From Catenaria anguillulae PL171 (lineage: Eukaryota; Blastocladiomycota; Blastocladiomycetes; Blastocladiales; Catenariaceae), in contig MCFL01000016.1 of NCBI GenBank assembly GCA_002102555.1, positions 248,001 through 312,000 of the forward strand: 64,000 nt of DNA, read 5' to 3'. Shown here one piece after another: positions 13,197 through 24,545 of this stretch. A program made the position numbers and the translations under genes. Numbering within the stretch: the stretch's first letter is position 1; each line of letters opens with the position of its first letter. Under the pieces are notes generated by a model. The model made no database searches. It worked only from the letters and a program-made list of their open reading frames with translations, and had not been told where the DNA came from.

Positions 13197-16170
13197 ATGA
13201 CAGTCTATGCATTAATTCCATACTACTCGCCAGTCATCCCGCTTTTCTCCCGCATTGCTTCATCGATTGGAACCTTTGCCGCACCTCAAACCGCCGCTTC
13301 ATGTCTCGCCGAAAGTCATTGACGTCGACCCCACTTGGCCATGCGCCGCCTCAACCCACAGGCGTACGCCTCGGATGGTTGTGCTCCTGCCGCCGCCGCT
13401 CCCATGGTGTCGACAGCCCCGCCATCTTTCCAGCCCCAATATGCCAATGCTACATTCAAGTGGGCTGTATGTCGTGATATGTGCTGATCATCGACTCGAA
13501 AGCTATCAGCCACCAAACGTCAAATGGTCATGGATCCCCATTGCTCGTGAATGGTCCCGATTCCTGTGGACCTTTTTTTTCGCGCCATATGTAAGAAGAC
13601 ATGGTCATGGCCGGACTTTCATTTCTCAAGCCTTCGCCCCTTGGCCAGTCGTTCCCACCAGCGACCTCATGCAACCCGGTTTATCCTCGAGTGGATCCCG
13701 GTCTCATTGCTCATGGATGCGGATGCGCCAATTCTCCGGACAGCTACTGCAACATTTGGTCACACATCCGTCACCGAGTTCCAAGACTGGAGCAAGATCC
13801 GTTTTGCTGTGTGGAGGCTCTAAAGGAAACAAAGTGCTCGGGTTTCATGACCCAGGTACGCAACTAGTGACGTTGATTCTGCACTTGGCGTCTCCACTCT
13901 AACCTATTTCTGTGTGCATTGGCTCAATAGTTGGCCTGGGTGTCAGCAAGGTGTATGTTTACCTCACTCGTGAATTGAGACCTGCCAAGGTCGTGGTATT
14001 TTGGTGCAAAAGGAGTGTAACTCCCATTGCAGCAAAGAATTTTTTTTTTCCAGCGTACGTGACGCTCAGCCTCCTCTCCAAGCGTTTCGCTTTGTGAGTC
14101 GTCTGACGTCTTCTCGTTGCACTTGCTTTCTTACTTAGCATGTTGCATCGTAACCGTGCATCCACACTTTGGTCCGACAGCGAGTCCGACAGCAAGTCCA
14201 ACAGCGTCCGACAGCAAGTCCAACAGCGTCCGACAGCGAGTCCGACAGCGAGTCCGACAGCGAGTCCGATAGCGAGTCCGACAGCGAGTCCGATCACGAG
14301 TCTGACGATAACAGCTTCAACAGTTACCACACGCCCAGCTTCAAGAGCGATGACGACCGCGCAGGCTCCTTGAGTCATCTGAGACGACGATATTCAACAG
14401 ATCCAGTACCCGCGACACATGCTCGTTTCCGATCACAGGCTCAAGTCCAGATTTGATGGTTGTGTTCGACTTGCCGTGTTTGGTTGGTTTGTCTTTACGC
14501 CAATTTACGATGTTGACTTGCTTTGCAGGGGACTCACACTCGTATCGCGCTCAACGTGCCCGTCCAACACATGCTGGCTCGAACAAGAATAAGCCCTCTC
14601 ACAACGCCAGTCTTTCCGCATGCAACCGCATTGACCATCGCGAGCGGGAACCGCAGTCTGTTGTCCATCCAAAGAGACGCGGCTATGAAGCAAGTTCCGC
14701 CTCGCTTAGCTTTCCATCGTCCGGCGTGGCCAAAGGACATGGTGCATCACCAAGCACGAGCCAGGGCAGTCTGTCTACGTTACCTATGTCGCTTCCATCG
14801 ACGTTAACAGCTCAACACCACGCCTTTAGCTCGCGATATCAAGTATTCGGATCGTTCCAGTAGCACAAAGAGCTTCGTTATGCCAGTCTATGGTGACTAC
14901 ATTTCCGACTTTGGTTTTTAATGCAAAAGATTCGTCGCCGTGGCACTGGTCCGGGTGATGTAGCGACCACAGGACACAATTTGAGTTGTCCCAATTGGTG
15001 GGTCTTGGCTCCACCAAGCATTTGGCCGCTTGACGTGACCTTGCCTGATTCTTTATCACTACCTTGGATACCGAACCAATTCAAGTACCCCAGCGCCCAG
15101 CAGCGCCCAGAATCCGACCGGCACTTCAGCAACCCTAGGCGCGACGTGTCTCGCGCCACTTGCCCTTCCCATTGACATGGCGGGTATCGGTATGCCAGGG
15201 CCATTGTTCTCCTGACCCACTGTCCTCTCAACATCGACTTCGACAGACGTGGACATTGAGCCATCATTCGGCAACGTTTCGGAACAGCTACGAAAGGTCA
15301 ATGTTACCATCTACGACACCAAGCAAGCATTGAGTGGTCTGCAGTCAAGCACGGGCCCGTACTCATGCTCAATGCTTGCAACTGCAATCAAGCAATTCCT
15401 CGATCAGATGACATGTGACCTTTGCTGTATGTTCCCATTGTGCTCTGTGTATTCCTCTGTGTTCTCACGGTTTCCATCATGCCATGAACAGTTGATTCAA
15501 CGACTTGTCCCGCTGGAGTTCCGCCCCTTGTCATGGGTCTCGTGCACAATATGGCTGCACACGCCGGCTTTGCCCCAATCACCGACTAATCCAGGTTGCG
15601 GACAACCTATTCCGATGCTGCCAAGAATGCCCCGGCAGCCCAAGTGCGTTGAATCTCAAAGAGAGGAACTTCCAGGTCCGTTCTTGTTCAAGCTGAATTC
15701 ACTTGCAATTGTCCCATGCCCTGTTCCTCATGTTTATGATGTGAATGGGTAGTCAAACGTGCTCTTAGCCAGTTGTTTTCTCTCGGACGCTCTCATGGCG
15801 AGTGGTGCGGATTTCATGCTGAAGGCAATTGACATCGACCCATCCACATTTGAAGATTTCGAAAGCCAAGCCATGCACGAGGCAAACAGGTTACTTTCCA
15901 CAGTTTTCGGGAGCACCGTGCTGTGCGCATTCCTGTCAACTTGTCTTTTCCCCTTTTGACCCTGGGCTTTTTTTGGATGGCTGCACTGTGGCCGCTCGCC
16001 GTTATTTGACGCTCACATTCACCTGCCTTTGCTTGAGCTGTGGTCTTTTTATCCTCAACATAGTCGCCTGTACCTTCCTTTCCGGCCGTCTCTGTTTCTT
16101 CCTGTCAGTAAAAGACCACCATAGTATTTCTCTGTCATCAGGATTTGAAGCACAGGTCGGCCCTACCTAG
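13197..16170 (+). CDS. Unrecognised cysteine-rich, intron-rich membrane protein
   Basis: Coding signal is spread over many short exons in different plus frames from an ATG at 13197 (MTVYALIPYYSPVIPLFSRI, a plausible signal peptide). It includes a Cys-rich segment near 13700-13850 (CNPVYPRV, HGCGCANSPDSYCNIWSH, FCCVEALKETKC). Next come an acidic Ser-Asp repeat at about 14173-14300 and a Ser-rich stretch. Further blocks are EPSFGNVSEQLRKVNVTIYD, MTCDLC, VADNLFRCCQECPGSPS and IDIDPSTFEDFESQAMHEAN. Hydrophobic stretches close the gene (VFGSTVLCAFLSTCLF, then LTFTCLCLSCGLFILNIV). Introns such as 13857-13931 and 14094-14139 are good. Other frame changes look like missing bases. The outline suggests a secreted or surface protein with disulphides and a C-terminal membrane part. 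I cannot name a family, and it could be two genes. Confidence 0.4.
14173..14300 (+). repeat. 12-bp tandem repeat encoding Ser-Asp-Ser-Glu
   Basis: Eleven units of the 12-mer TCCGACAGCGAG or close variants. Two units (at about 14197 and 14219) are only 10 bases long. All three frames stay open, reading Ser-Asp-Ser-Glu, Val-Arg-Gln-Arg or Pro-Thr-Ala-Ser. The 10-base units move the reading from one repeat peptide to another. Confidence 0.85.
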
Positions 16171-16638
16171 CGTTGGGGACACACACGCTCACAGCATACG
16201 TTTTCCATTATTGTTTGTTCCCAGTCCATTATCTGTGTTTTGTCATGCTCATCATCAGCGATTTAGCAAGACACTGGCATGCGTCGCGTTCCGTTTCTCA
16301 GCAAGGTCACTCCTCTGTGCCTATGAATTCTATTTGCTTACTCAGCAAACATGAGTCAACTCGAGGCTCAGCAGGTGTTCATTTCGGAGACATTGCCACC
16401 GTACCGGCGGGATACCGCCCGCACAAGTCTTCAGCTGCGGCCCCCTGCGGCCGGAACTGCCGTATGTAAACTTGAAGGCTGCGGCTTGGTCGGCCCATCG
16501 CGGGTCCGACTCTGTCCATCGAATCAGATTTGGGCGATGATGGCGCGATGTGATGCGCGATTATTCATTCGAGCGGATGATTCAAATAAGTATCGGCGGG
16601 GCCCGTCAACCTTGTGCCGATACAATGGACATGCCACC
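16171..16638. other. Spacer upstream of ATM1
   Basis: Probable promoter and leader of the ABC transporter. An ATG at 16351 is in frame with the chosen ATM1 start at 16639 with no stop between, so a longer N-terminus is possible. Otherwise nothing is recognised. Confidence 0.4.
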
Positions 16639-19151
16639 ATGAGCACTCGCATGTACAACATGATTGCTTCAAGATACTGCGCACATTTGAGCCGGCCGCG
16701 CCCGTCGCCGGCGCTCAGCGCTACCGCCGCCGTTGCTGCGCCGGCTTGAGATCCCAACCTCTGCTTCGACAACGGCAACTACTCAGCACCTCGGCCGCCC
16801 GCCCACCCACTCCGGCAAAGCCTCTCGCATCGACAGCGCTGCTGCCGTACTCGCGCGCATCTGCCGCTCTCATTGCATACTCAAGCCCTCACCTCGCCCT
16901 GCGATCCTTCCACTCATCGTCTCCGCACGGACACGGCCTCCCCGGCCCCACAAGTGGCGGCAGCGCAACACCCGACACCACAGCGGCCAACGCTGGACTG
17001 CGCGTCACCACCACCGACACCCAAGCCGACATTGCCATCCTGAAAAACCTGACGCAATACATTTGGCCAAAGCACGACTGGCGGCTGCGTGCGCGCGTGG
17101 TGATTGCCATGACGCTGCTCGTGTCGGGCAAGCTGCTCAACGTGCAAGTGCCCTACTACTTCAAAGCCGCCGTCGATGCACTCACCCAGATGGGCCCGTG
17201 GTCCCCGGAACTGAGCTCGGCGTCATGGCTGTGTGTGGCTCGGTGCTCTTGGGGTATGGTGCCGCGAGGGTTGGTGCAACTGCGTTTTCTGAACTCCGGT
17301 CGGCTGTGTTTGGCGCGGTGGCTCAGCGTGCGATTCGGCGCGTGTCGAAAAACATCTTTGAACACTTGCTCGCTCAAGATGTCGGGTTTCATTTGGCACG
17401 GCAAACGGGCGCGCTCACAAGGGCCATTGACCGTGGAACCAAGGGATTGCATTTGTCCTGTCGTCCATGGTGTTCCATGTTGTGCCAACGGCGCTCGAAA
17501 TTGCGCTCGTGTGCGGTATTCTCACCCACACTTATGGATTGTCGTACGCTGGCGTGACGCTGGCCACCATGGTCGCCTACACCTGGTTCACCGTGTCCAC
17601 AACGACCTGGCGCACCCAGTTCCGCAAGCAAATGAATGCCGCCGACAACAAGGCTGCCGCGCGCGCCGTCGACTCGCTCGTCAACATTGAGGCTGTCAAG
17701 TACTTTGGCGCGGCCAAGCGCGAGGCCGACATGTACGACACGTCCTTGGCGGCCTACGAAAAGGCCGCCGTCAAGACCACCACGTCGCTCGCCATGCTCA
17801 ATGCTGGTCAGGCTGGCGTCTTTGCCGTATCATTGACCACCATGATGTGGATGGCGACTGAGGGCATTCTGGCGGGCGCGCTGACTGTGGGCGATTTGGT
17901 CATGATCAATGGACTTGTGTTTCAGCTGTCCATGCCGCTCAATTTCTTGGGTACCGTGTACCGCGAGCAGCGTCAGGCATTGACGGATATGCAGACCATG
18001 TTTGCTCTTCAGGGCGTGCGGCCAAAGCTCGAGGAAAAGGACGATGCACCTGAGCTCAAGTGGGATCAGGGCCTGGTCAAGTTTGACAATGTCCGGTTTG
18101 GGTACAATGACAGTCGCGAGATCTTGCGTGGCGTCAGTTTGGAATTGAAGCCCGGTGAGAAGGTTGCGTTTGTCGGTCCCTCTGGGTATGCTTGAAGCAC
18201 TTTTCCGACATATGTTTGCTTGGTAGCCCGACTTGACTGGACTCGATTCTTGGTTGATGCAGATGCGGCAAATCAACCCTTGTCAAGCTGCTCTTCCGCT
18301 GTATGATCCGACCCACGGCTGTATCACCATCGACAATCAGCCCATCTCCTCGGTCAACTCTAAATCGCTCCGTCAGCACTTGAGCATCGTCCCTCAAGAC
18401 ACGTACGTCCAACTTGTACCGCTCAATCTCGCAACTGAACGCCCTGACTCATTCATTCTGTGAATCCTTTAGTGCTCTCTTCAACAATACTATCTCATAC
18501 AACCTCAAATACGGCCGCCCCGACGCGACCGATGACCAAATGAAACATGCAGCCCAGCAAGCGCAAATCCATGACACGATCATGCGCACGCCCAACGGGT
18601 ACGACTCGCACGTTGGCGAACGCGGCCTGCTGCTTTCGGGCGGCGAGCGCCAACGCCTGGCACTTGCCCGTGCGCTCATTCGTAACCCGCGCTTGCTCGT
18701 GATTGACGAGGGCACGTCGGCGCTCGATTCAAAGACCGAGGCTGCATTGCTGGCGGCTGTCGACGAGCATTTGGGCTGCCCGGATGCACGAGGGGTAAGG
18801 CCGGCGGCCGTGTTTATTGCACATCGGCTGGCGACGGTCAAGGGGTGTGATCGCATTTATGTGCTCAAGGAGGGCAGGGTGGTGGAGGTTGGGACGCATG
18901 AGGAGCTGTTGACGGTGCCGGGTGGATTGTATCGGGAAATGTGGTGGACGCAGCAAGCGGGCAAGGATGGGGAGACGGCGACCAAGGCTGACGAGGGCCA
19001 AGTTGATGAGGAAGGGGAAATTGTTGATGCCGTGGCCAATGACGGTGCAATTATGGGCGAGGAAGCAAAGCAGGCGCTGAAGATTGTCGGCCCACATGGC
19101 CCGCGGGTTGTGGCACCGACAGGCGACAAGCAGCCAATGGCCGCCGAGTGA
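16639..19151 (+). CDS. ATM1: Mitochondrial half-size ABC transporter, ATM1/ABCB7 type
   Basis: Exports a glutathione-linked sulphur or iron-sulphur precursor from mitochondria for cytosolic Fe/S protein assembly. Exons 16639-18185, 18263-18402 and 18473-19151, about 789 residues. The N-terminus is basic and Ser/Ala-rich, as expected for a mitochondrial leader. The membrane half has family motifs [51 protein letters not shown] and [20 protein letters not shown]. The nucleotide-binding half has Walker A split by the first intron (GPSG/CGKST), signature [16 protein letters not shown], Walker [12 protein letters not shown] and the H-loop IAHRLA. The frame breaks four times, each by one missing base, near 16740, 17198, 17445 and 18298. 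Because the interrupted motifs are otherwise well preserved, I read these as sequence errors before gene death. Confidence 0.9.
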
Positions 19152-19498
19152 GGTAATGTGACCAGGGCCGCTTGTGTGTGTGTTTTGCGCGTTCCCGCAT
19201 GTGCGCTAGTGACTCGATTTTGTGCTTCAAGACTCTTGTTTCGTTTAGCATTGTCGTAATCAAACCGAATGGAATTTGCATCAGTAGTCACTAGTCAGTC
19301 CTACGAAAATGCATCGGTCTCGCCGACCCTCCTTGGTGTGTGTTCTGTTCCTTGCCCCGCAGCACACGGCGCGGTCCTTATTGACCACGACTCGCAGTGA
19401 CACCATGGACGCCGAACTCGTGCTGCTCGGTTCTCACTCTGAGCTCTTCTGAGGGAACATCAAGCAAACCCAACACTCCATGAAATCTATGCAAATCC
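19152..19498. other. Intergenic spacer
   Basis: Between ATM1 and the WW-solenoid gene, same direction. No gene or repeat recognised. Confidence 0.5.
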
Positions 19499-20833
19499 AT
19501 GATGATGCCCTCTAGCCGCTCAACATCCGTCCATCTCCCGCGGGAACTCATCGACGACATCCTGCACGTGGCCATCGCCAGTCTGCCAAAAGAATCGGCG
19601 GGGGCCGAACGCCACTCGGTCGTCAACACGTTACTTCCCGTCGTGTCGCCCTCCACACAACTCTTGCGTGCCGTCGTCGGCCGTCTCGACTTTGACCGGT
19701 TGGCTCTGGTTTGTTGGAATGGCGACCTGCCCAAAGTGCAAGCGCTCTTCAATACGCCAGCCCGGCCGCTGCAGATTCGGCCGGCAGGGATTCCAATGAA
19801 CTGGCGTCCATTGCCCTGGCGGCGGCTGCAGAGCAAGGCCATGTCGATGTATTGGAATGGTGGTTTACAGCGGCAAGTTCGGGCAATCACAGCAACAGAG
19901 GCGGTACGGGTGTCGTACCGCCCATGCCACGGCTGGCGTCGTTGCTCCCCATGATTTGTAAGGGGCGTTCAAGGACAGCGCAGGATCGAATCATGGTGTC
20001 GCTCGACTGGCTCAAGGCACACGGCCACTTGCCCAGTTTGCAAGAATTAGGGCCCGGGTACTCGGACCTGTTTTCGACGTGTACAATGATGACTGCACAC
20101 GGATCATGCATTTCTTGCTCGAGACTTACGGCGTGATTGAGGCATCGAGTTGGGTAATGCAATGGTTTCGACGGCTGCAAGCCAGGGCGATGTTGGGTTG
20201 CTCGCTTTGTTGCCCAATATCGACTTGGGTTGGACGACATTGACGACGCTCTTGAACTTCATTCGGTTGTTTTACCAGGCGTCGGCCATTGTCATTGCCA
20301 TGTCCTTGAATGGTGGAGCGAATACGTTGACGCTCATCCGCAAGTGGTTGACAACTTGCGTCAGGCTGTCGATGCCAATCTCATGCTCCGCGAGTGTGAT
20401 CTTAAACCTCACAGGATCCTCGCTCATGTACTGCAACATTATGACGGGGCCGTTGCGACGGCATTGAGCTCGGCGAGCCACAGCGCCCATGTAGACGTCC
20501 TCAACTGGTTCCAGGATCATTTGCTATTGGGATGTATCAAGAAGACTCAAGACGGTTGGTTTTCGAGTATTGTTCGAAGCGCAGTATTGAACAAGAACTT
20601 GCCAGTGCTGGATTGGTGGTTGAGAGCGGATACTCTCGGAACAGTCAAGAGTGTCAGCTTCAAAGTCATTCGCGAGTGCATCACCAAAGTATTGCTTTCC
20701 GGGACTGGTGGCGCTGTGCGGGTTGAAGCCCACCTTGCCTGTCGGTGCACGCCTTTCCGAGATTTTGGCACTGCTTCCCGATCCAGAGACAAGTCTTGAC
20801 TTTGACTTTTCGTTGAGAGCTCGGTTTACCTAA
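19499..20833 (+). CDS. WW-solenoid (ankyrin-like repeat) protein, frame-broken copy
   Basis: Starts at ATG 19499 with an F-box-like N-terminus (HLPRELIDDILHVAIASLP). Helical repeats follow, marked by a Trp-Trp signature: HVDVLEWWF, then HVLEWWSEYVDAHPQVV, HVDVLNWF, LPVLDWWLRADT and FRDWW. The layout and several segments (MVSLDWLKAHGHLPSLQELG) match the intact 523-residue protein at 46348-47919, so the two are paralogues. About 446 residues after allowing six single-base losses near 19757, 20071, 20147, 20228, 20675 and 20720. A duplicated 3' fragment at 23.7 kb retains bases that are missing here near 20675 and 20720. The likely role is protein-protein recognition, possibly as a ubiquitin-ligase adaptor; that is inference from fold type only. 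Confidence 0.6.
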
Positions 20834-20902
20834 AACTTTGTTGCATTCTTTCTTCATGCGGTTGTCATTTCCTACATACACCGTTGCTCGCTCAATCTTG
20901 TA

Positions 20903-21721
20903 AAGGTGCACACCACCTTCATACGAAACGAGTGGAGCGGGGAGATACATGTAATATACAATGGAGGGGGGGGGGGGGGGAAGCAGCAGCACAAGTACAA
21001 TCACGGACGACCGACCTTACTCATTGTCTCGCACATCGGCAACAGCAGCCAAGCCATCAACCCCAATGCCCGACTGCTCGGCATTCAAGCGCAACCTCAG
21101 CTCGCCAACAAGTTCACTCCATGAAGAAACACCGTCACGAGCAAACACAACTTGCCCGTCGTTGGTGACTGACAACCCACACACCGAATCCACCACTGTG
21201 CGAGTCACCACGCGGCCGGCAAGCGTCTCGTCCCTCTGGGCCAGAACCAGCGCGCAATCCGCAAACACGCACTTGGCCGGCTGGCTTGACGCGACCTTCC
21301 GGTACAGCGTCAAAGTACCCGGCGCGAGCGCGCGACAACGGCGACGTCGCGGGCAAACACAGCAGACGTTGGCGTGGGATGATCGAGCATGTAGCCGACC
21401 ATCTGAACGGCGTACAACCACACTTTGCTCGTGAGATCGGCAAAGTCGACCAGTTGCGCCAATGCTTGGGCGACTTTGGGGTCCGGCGACTTGAGACGTG
21501 GGTGCTTGCCAACGCTGCGCCTGGCCCAGTACTCGGGCAACGTCCGGTCCGTCCTTCCCAGTGGCAAAGAGATCGCACACGGCACCGCGCGAAACAAAGA
21601 CGGCGGACCGTGGCTTCTTGCGGCGACCAGAGTCATATCCGCCCCACGTATCGTCGTAAAGGGCGCGGAGGAAGTGCACGTGAAAGGGACCGTGCGGGTG
21701 GTGAGTTGGTCGTCGAGTGTG
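20903..21721 (-). repeat. Inverted repeat, left arm, conserved block A
   Basis: About 820 bases nearly identical to the reverse complement of 29023-29847. It covers the 3' half of the arm gene plus about 115 bases of 3' flank, including a G15 run at 20966-20980. Homology ends abruptly at the AAGG of 20903. Confidence 0.9.
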
Positions 21722-22555
21722 AGGCGGGCGGAGATGGCGGCGGCGTTCCGACATTGTTGTCACTTTGGCGCTCGATAATGACTTTGAGGTAATCGGCCGA
21801 AGAACTCGATCCATCATTGGCATCGATGTCACGACCTTAGTTGCAGCGGTGGTCGCAGTCGTTGAACCAACAGAAAAAATGGGAAGGTCGCGGGCATTTT
21901 GCTTGACCACTTGCGTAAACATATGACGCAGAATCGCGAGTTTGGAATTCCGGTCAGAGGCATTCACTCGGGCGAAAACTCGCGGAGAAATAGGCCCAGG
22001 ACTGGTCATTTTGGGTGGTTTTTTCAATGGTTTGGCTTTCAAAGTAGTCTAGGGCCGGCCAGCGAAAACTCCCAATTGCCGCTTTGCAAGCTCTTGGGTT
22101 GTCGGGTTCTGGGCCAGCGGGTTTGAAATGCGTGTCACGGGTAATTGCAATGTATTTCGTGAAGTCGAATGGCCTTCGCCAACAACTGAGAGCCATGGAA
22201 TAAGTCACCCGGAGCTGAAGTAGACTGCACAAAAGCCGGCGACGACTGTTTTTCTGGAAGCGGTGTTTGAATGGCATCACTTGGAGGAGACGATCTCCGT
22301 CGTGGGTTGATGGCGTAGACGAAGACGACGTTGATTCCTGTAATGCGATTTGCTTGCGAAAATGAGCCTTCCATGATGAAACCCCATAAATAATGCACGG
22401 TCCGCACCTGCGCTCGACGCTTTTGATCCATGTCATCAAGTTCTTGACTCGCCCTCCGCTTGCGTCGGCCGCCTGATTGCTTGTGCTCTGCTTGCCATCG
22501 TGATTGCCACTACTCGAACCCCTCCACTGTGGCCGCCGCCGTGCTGAGAGTTCAT
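21017..22555 (-). CDS. Unrecognised arm gene, left copy
   Basis: Runs from ATG 22555 (MNSQHGGGHSGG) to TAA at 21017, with several frame changes. The N-terminal half resembles the right-arm copy only moderately (DDMDQKRRAQVRTVHYLW versus DDMDQKRQAQVRTVHGLW). The C-terminal half is almost the same protein (YDDTWGGYDSGRRKKPRSAV, KHPRLKSPDPKVAQALAQLV, VSSWSELVGELRLRLNAEQS). Compared with the right copy it has one extra base near 21542, a short deletion near 21330 and two single-base losses near 21270-21310. The right copy is open through this half. It could be a decayed paralogue or a mis-sequenced functional gene. No domain recognised. Confidence 0.45.
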
Positions 22556-23151
22556 GATGAATCGAGTGATTTTGAAGGGGTTGGGGAATTGTCTTTTCGG
22601 AGCTGTATGGGGTCGCTGACATGGACTGGTGTAGGGACTCGGGCCGACGTTGTTCCCCGTGGAGTGCGATTGGCAAGCACGTCGGACTTGGAGGCGCGCA
22701 GAGCGGATCCAGTGCGGCGGAAACGTGCAGAGGATTGGACGCTGGATTGGACGATTGCTTTGTGTTGCCAAAGTTTGCGCTTGAAATGGATTCAGTATCT
22801 GCAAGTCTTCATTGCCGAGGAGCTGTATTGGCAATTCCGGGTGTGAACGTTTTTCAGGACACGACGCGTCTGTGCTTTGGTGCAAACATGGACAAACTAT
22901 TATGTATTCAGCGCAGGCGAAGAAGCACGGCACGTCCTAAAACACATGCTGGACCATACATAAGTTACATTTCATCTGCAAGCAATACCAATTCTCTACA
23001 ACTACTCACGGCACTATTGCATCAAACGGCCATGCAGCTTGACTCAGGTACTGTATCCGTGAAACCCAAGGATGCCTTGTCCGCACATCAGCTATCATTT
23101 CCCGTCGAATGCAACCGTGAATTCGACTCTGACGTGTTCCTATTCTTCTTT
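22556..23151. other. Upstream region of the left arm gene
   Basis: Presumed promoter of the left arm gene. Weak homology to the right arm may continue here, but I could not align it by eye. No gene supported. Confidence 0.3.
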
Positions 23152-23707
23152 CTTGACCGAAATGTACCGCCTTCGTCGCCTGGTGTCACTCTGCCGGCTG
23201 GCGCGAGAGCACTTTCCCCATGTTGGCTTCCGTGACAGGTTTCTGCTCTACGACCAATTGACGTTTCGTCGTCTTGATTACCTCCTTTGTGAGGTTCCAT
23301 AGCATGCCTGATGATTGATGCCCTGCGGGAGCAGCTTCATTACGGCCCGGAACTACCCCATAGTAGACCTCTGGTTATTGGTTGTGTTTCTGAGAATGGC
23401 GATTAGGCTGGATACATTTCATCGCTTCCTTCCCCACACTCACTTCTCCTTTCCATTTCCCTCTACTGCCCTTCAGCCTTGCACTCCATTTCAAAACTCG
23501 ATCTCACGGACCATACTAACATGACTTGCATTGTGTTTGTGTAGTGTGCGTGGTTGGGGTTATACTGTCGTCAAAAAGATGGAGCGCACGGTCATTCTGT
23601 ACTCGTACACAAACGCGCATGTAAATATAATATGATGCAAACAAGATGTTTTTTCTTTGTCCTGAGCCTGGACTGCAGCGAGGTAATGTCTGACTGTTCC
23701 AGTTTTG
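23152..23707 (+). repeat. Inverted repeat, left arm, conserved block C
   Basis: About 555 bases that match the reverse complement of 27076-27608, with scattered substitutions and small gaps. The match runs from CTTGACCGAAATGTACCG at the left end to CCAGTTTTG at the right end. It lies upstream of both arm genes. No transposase, terminal repeats or coding domain was recognised in it. Confidence 0.85.
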
Positions 23708-23932
23708 AGTGTCAGCTTCAAACTCATTCGCGAGTGCATCATCCAAAGTATTGCTTTTCGGGAATGGTGGCGCTGTGCTGGGGTTGAAGCCCACCTTGCC
23801 TCTCGATGCACGCCTTTCCGAGTTTTTAGCACCGCTTTCCGGATCCAAAGACGAGTGAGATCTCGTTGTAGCTAAAATTTTGTCTTATTCTTTCTTCATG
23901 TGGTTGTCAGTTCCTACATGTTTACCGTCGCC
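23706..23932 (+). pseudogene. Duplicated 3' fragment of the WW-solenoid gene
   Basis: Direct copy of about 20649-20885, that is the last coding part and 3' flank of the gene at 19.5 kb. It begins where block C ends, so the junction is sharp. It has no start and no N-terminal part. It reads FKLIRECIIQSIAFREWWRC without a break, where the parent has lost a base, and reaches its own stop at 23856-23858 in a shifted frame. It is a gene fragment left by segmental duplication. Confidence 0.8.
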
Positions 23933-24280
23933 CGCTTGGCACTCGTCGCCATTGGGGGCAGCAACGAAATCGCCTACGGGCGACGTGGCGGCAAAGCACC
24001 CGTTCATGCGCTGGTCGAACTTGGCGCGCCAGTCCGGGTCGTCCATGCATTTTTTCCTACGCCTCTCTTGGGTATGCCAATGAACCAAATGAAACCATGC
24101 GAGCGGAGCGTCGGCCTCGCGACGTCCAGGTAGCCAACCAAAAGAGAGTCGATAAGCGGCTCTTGTGCGGAAATACGCCAACCCGGGCAGGCTCTGTAAA
24201 GGAACTTGACCCGAGGTGGAAGTACGGCGCGTGTCTGAGCGACAGCTTGACGGGAAGGAACACCTTAGCCGTTGATTCAT
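23885..24280 (-). CDS. Candidate small protein, unrecognised
   Basis: Minus-strand frame of 131 codons from ATG 24280. Its second half reads like a real protein (LAWFHLVHWHTQERRRKKCM, then DDPDWRAKFDQRMNGCFAAT). The Glu-Arg-Arg-Arg followed by DPDW spacing faintly recalls the end of NIPSNAP-type domains, but this is weak. Its 3' end overlaps the 3' flank of the duplicated WW-gene fragment. It could equally be an exon of a larger gene or a chance frame. Confidence 0.25.
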   Translation of the reverse strand: MNQRLRCSFPSSCRSDTRRTSTSGQVPLQSLPGLAYFRTRAAYRLSFGWLPGRREADAPLAWFHLVHWHTQERRRKKCMDDPDWRAKFDQRMNGCFAATSPVGDFVAAPNGDECQAGDGKHVGTDNHMKKE

Positions 24281-24545
24281 GTCCCGCAAGTTCCGCGGTC
24301 TGTGCTGGCGTATTGGATCGGAATACAACAGAATACAACTGGAACACCAATACCGCTTGTGCCGTCCTGCCATCTAGCTGGTCAGCAACGCTCCAACAAC
24401 AACAACAACAGCCCGCCCGGCACGCTTAACCCGAACGAGACCGGAGCAGGAACCAGAGCAATGTTGCACATTCCAACCCTACACATATTGTACTTCAGAC
24501 AAAACTACACCTTGTGTTGCCCCTCGTCCACCTAACCAACACACG

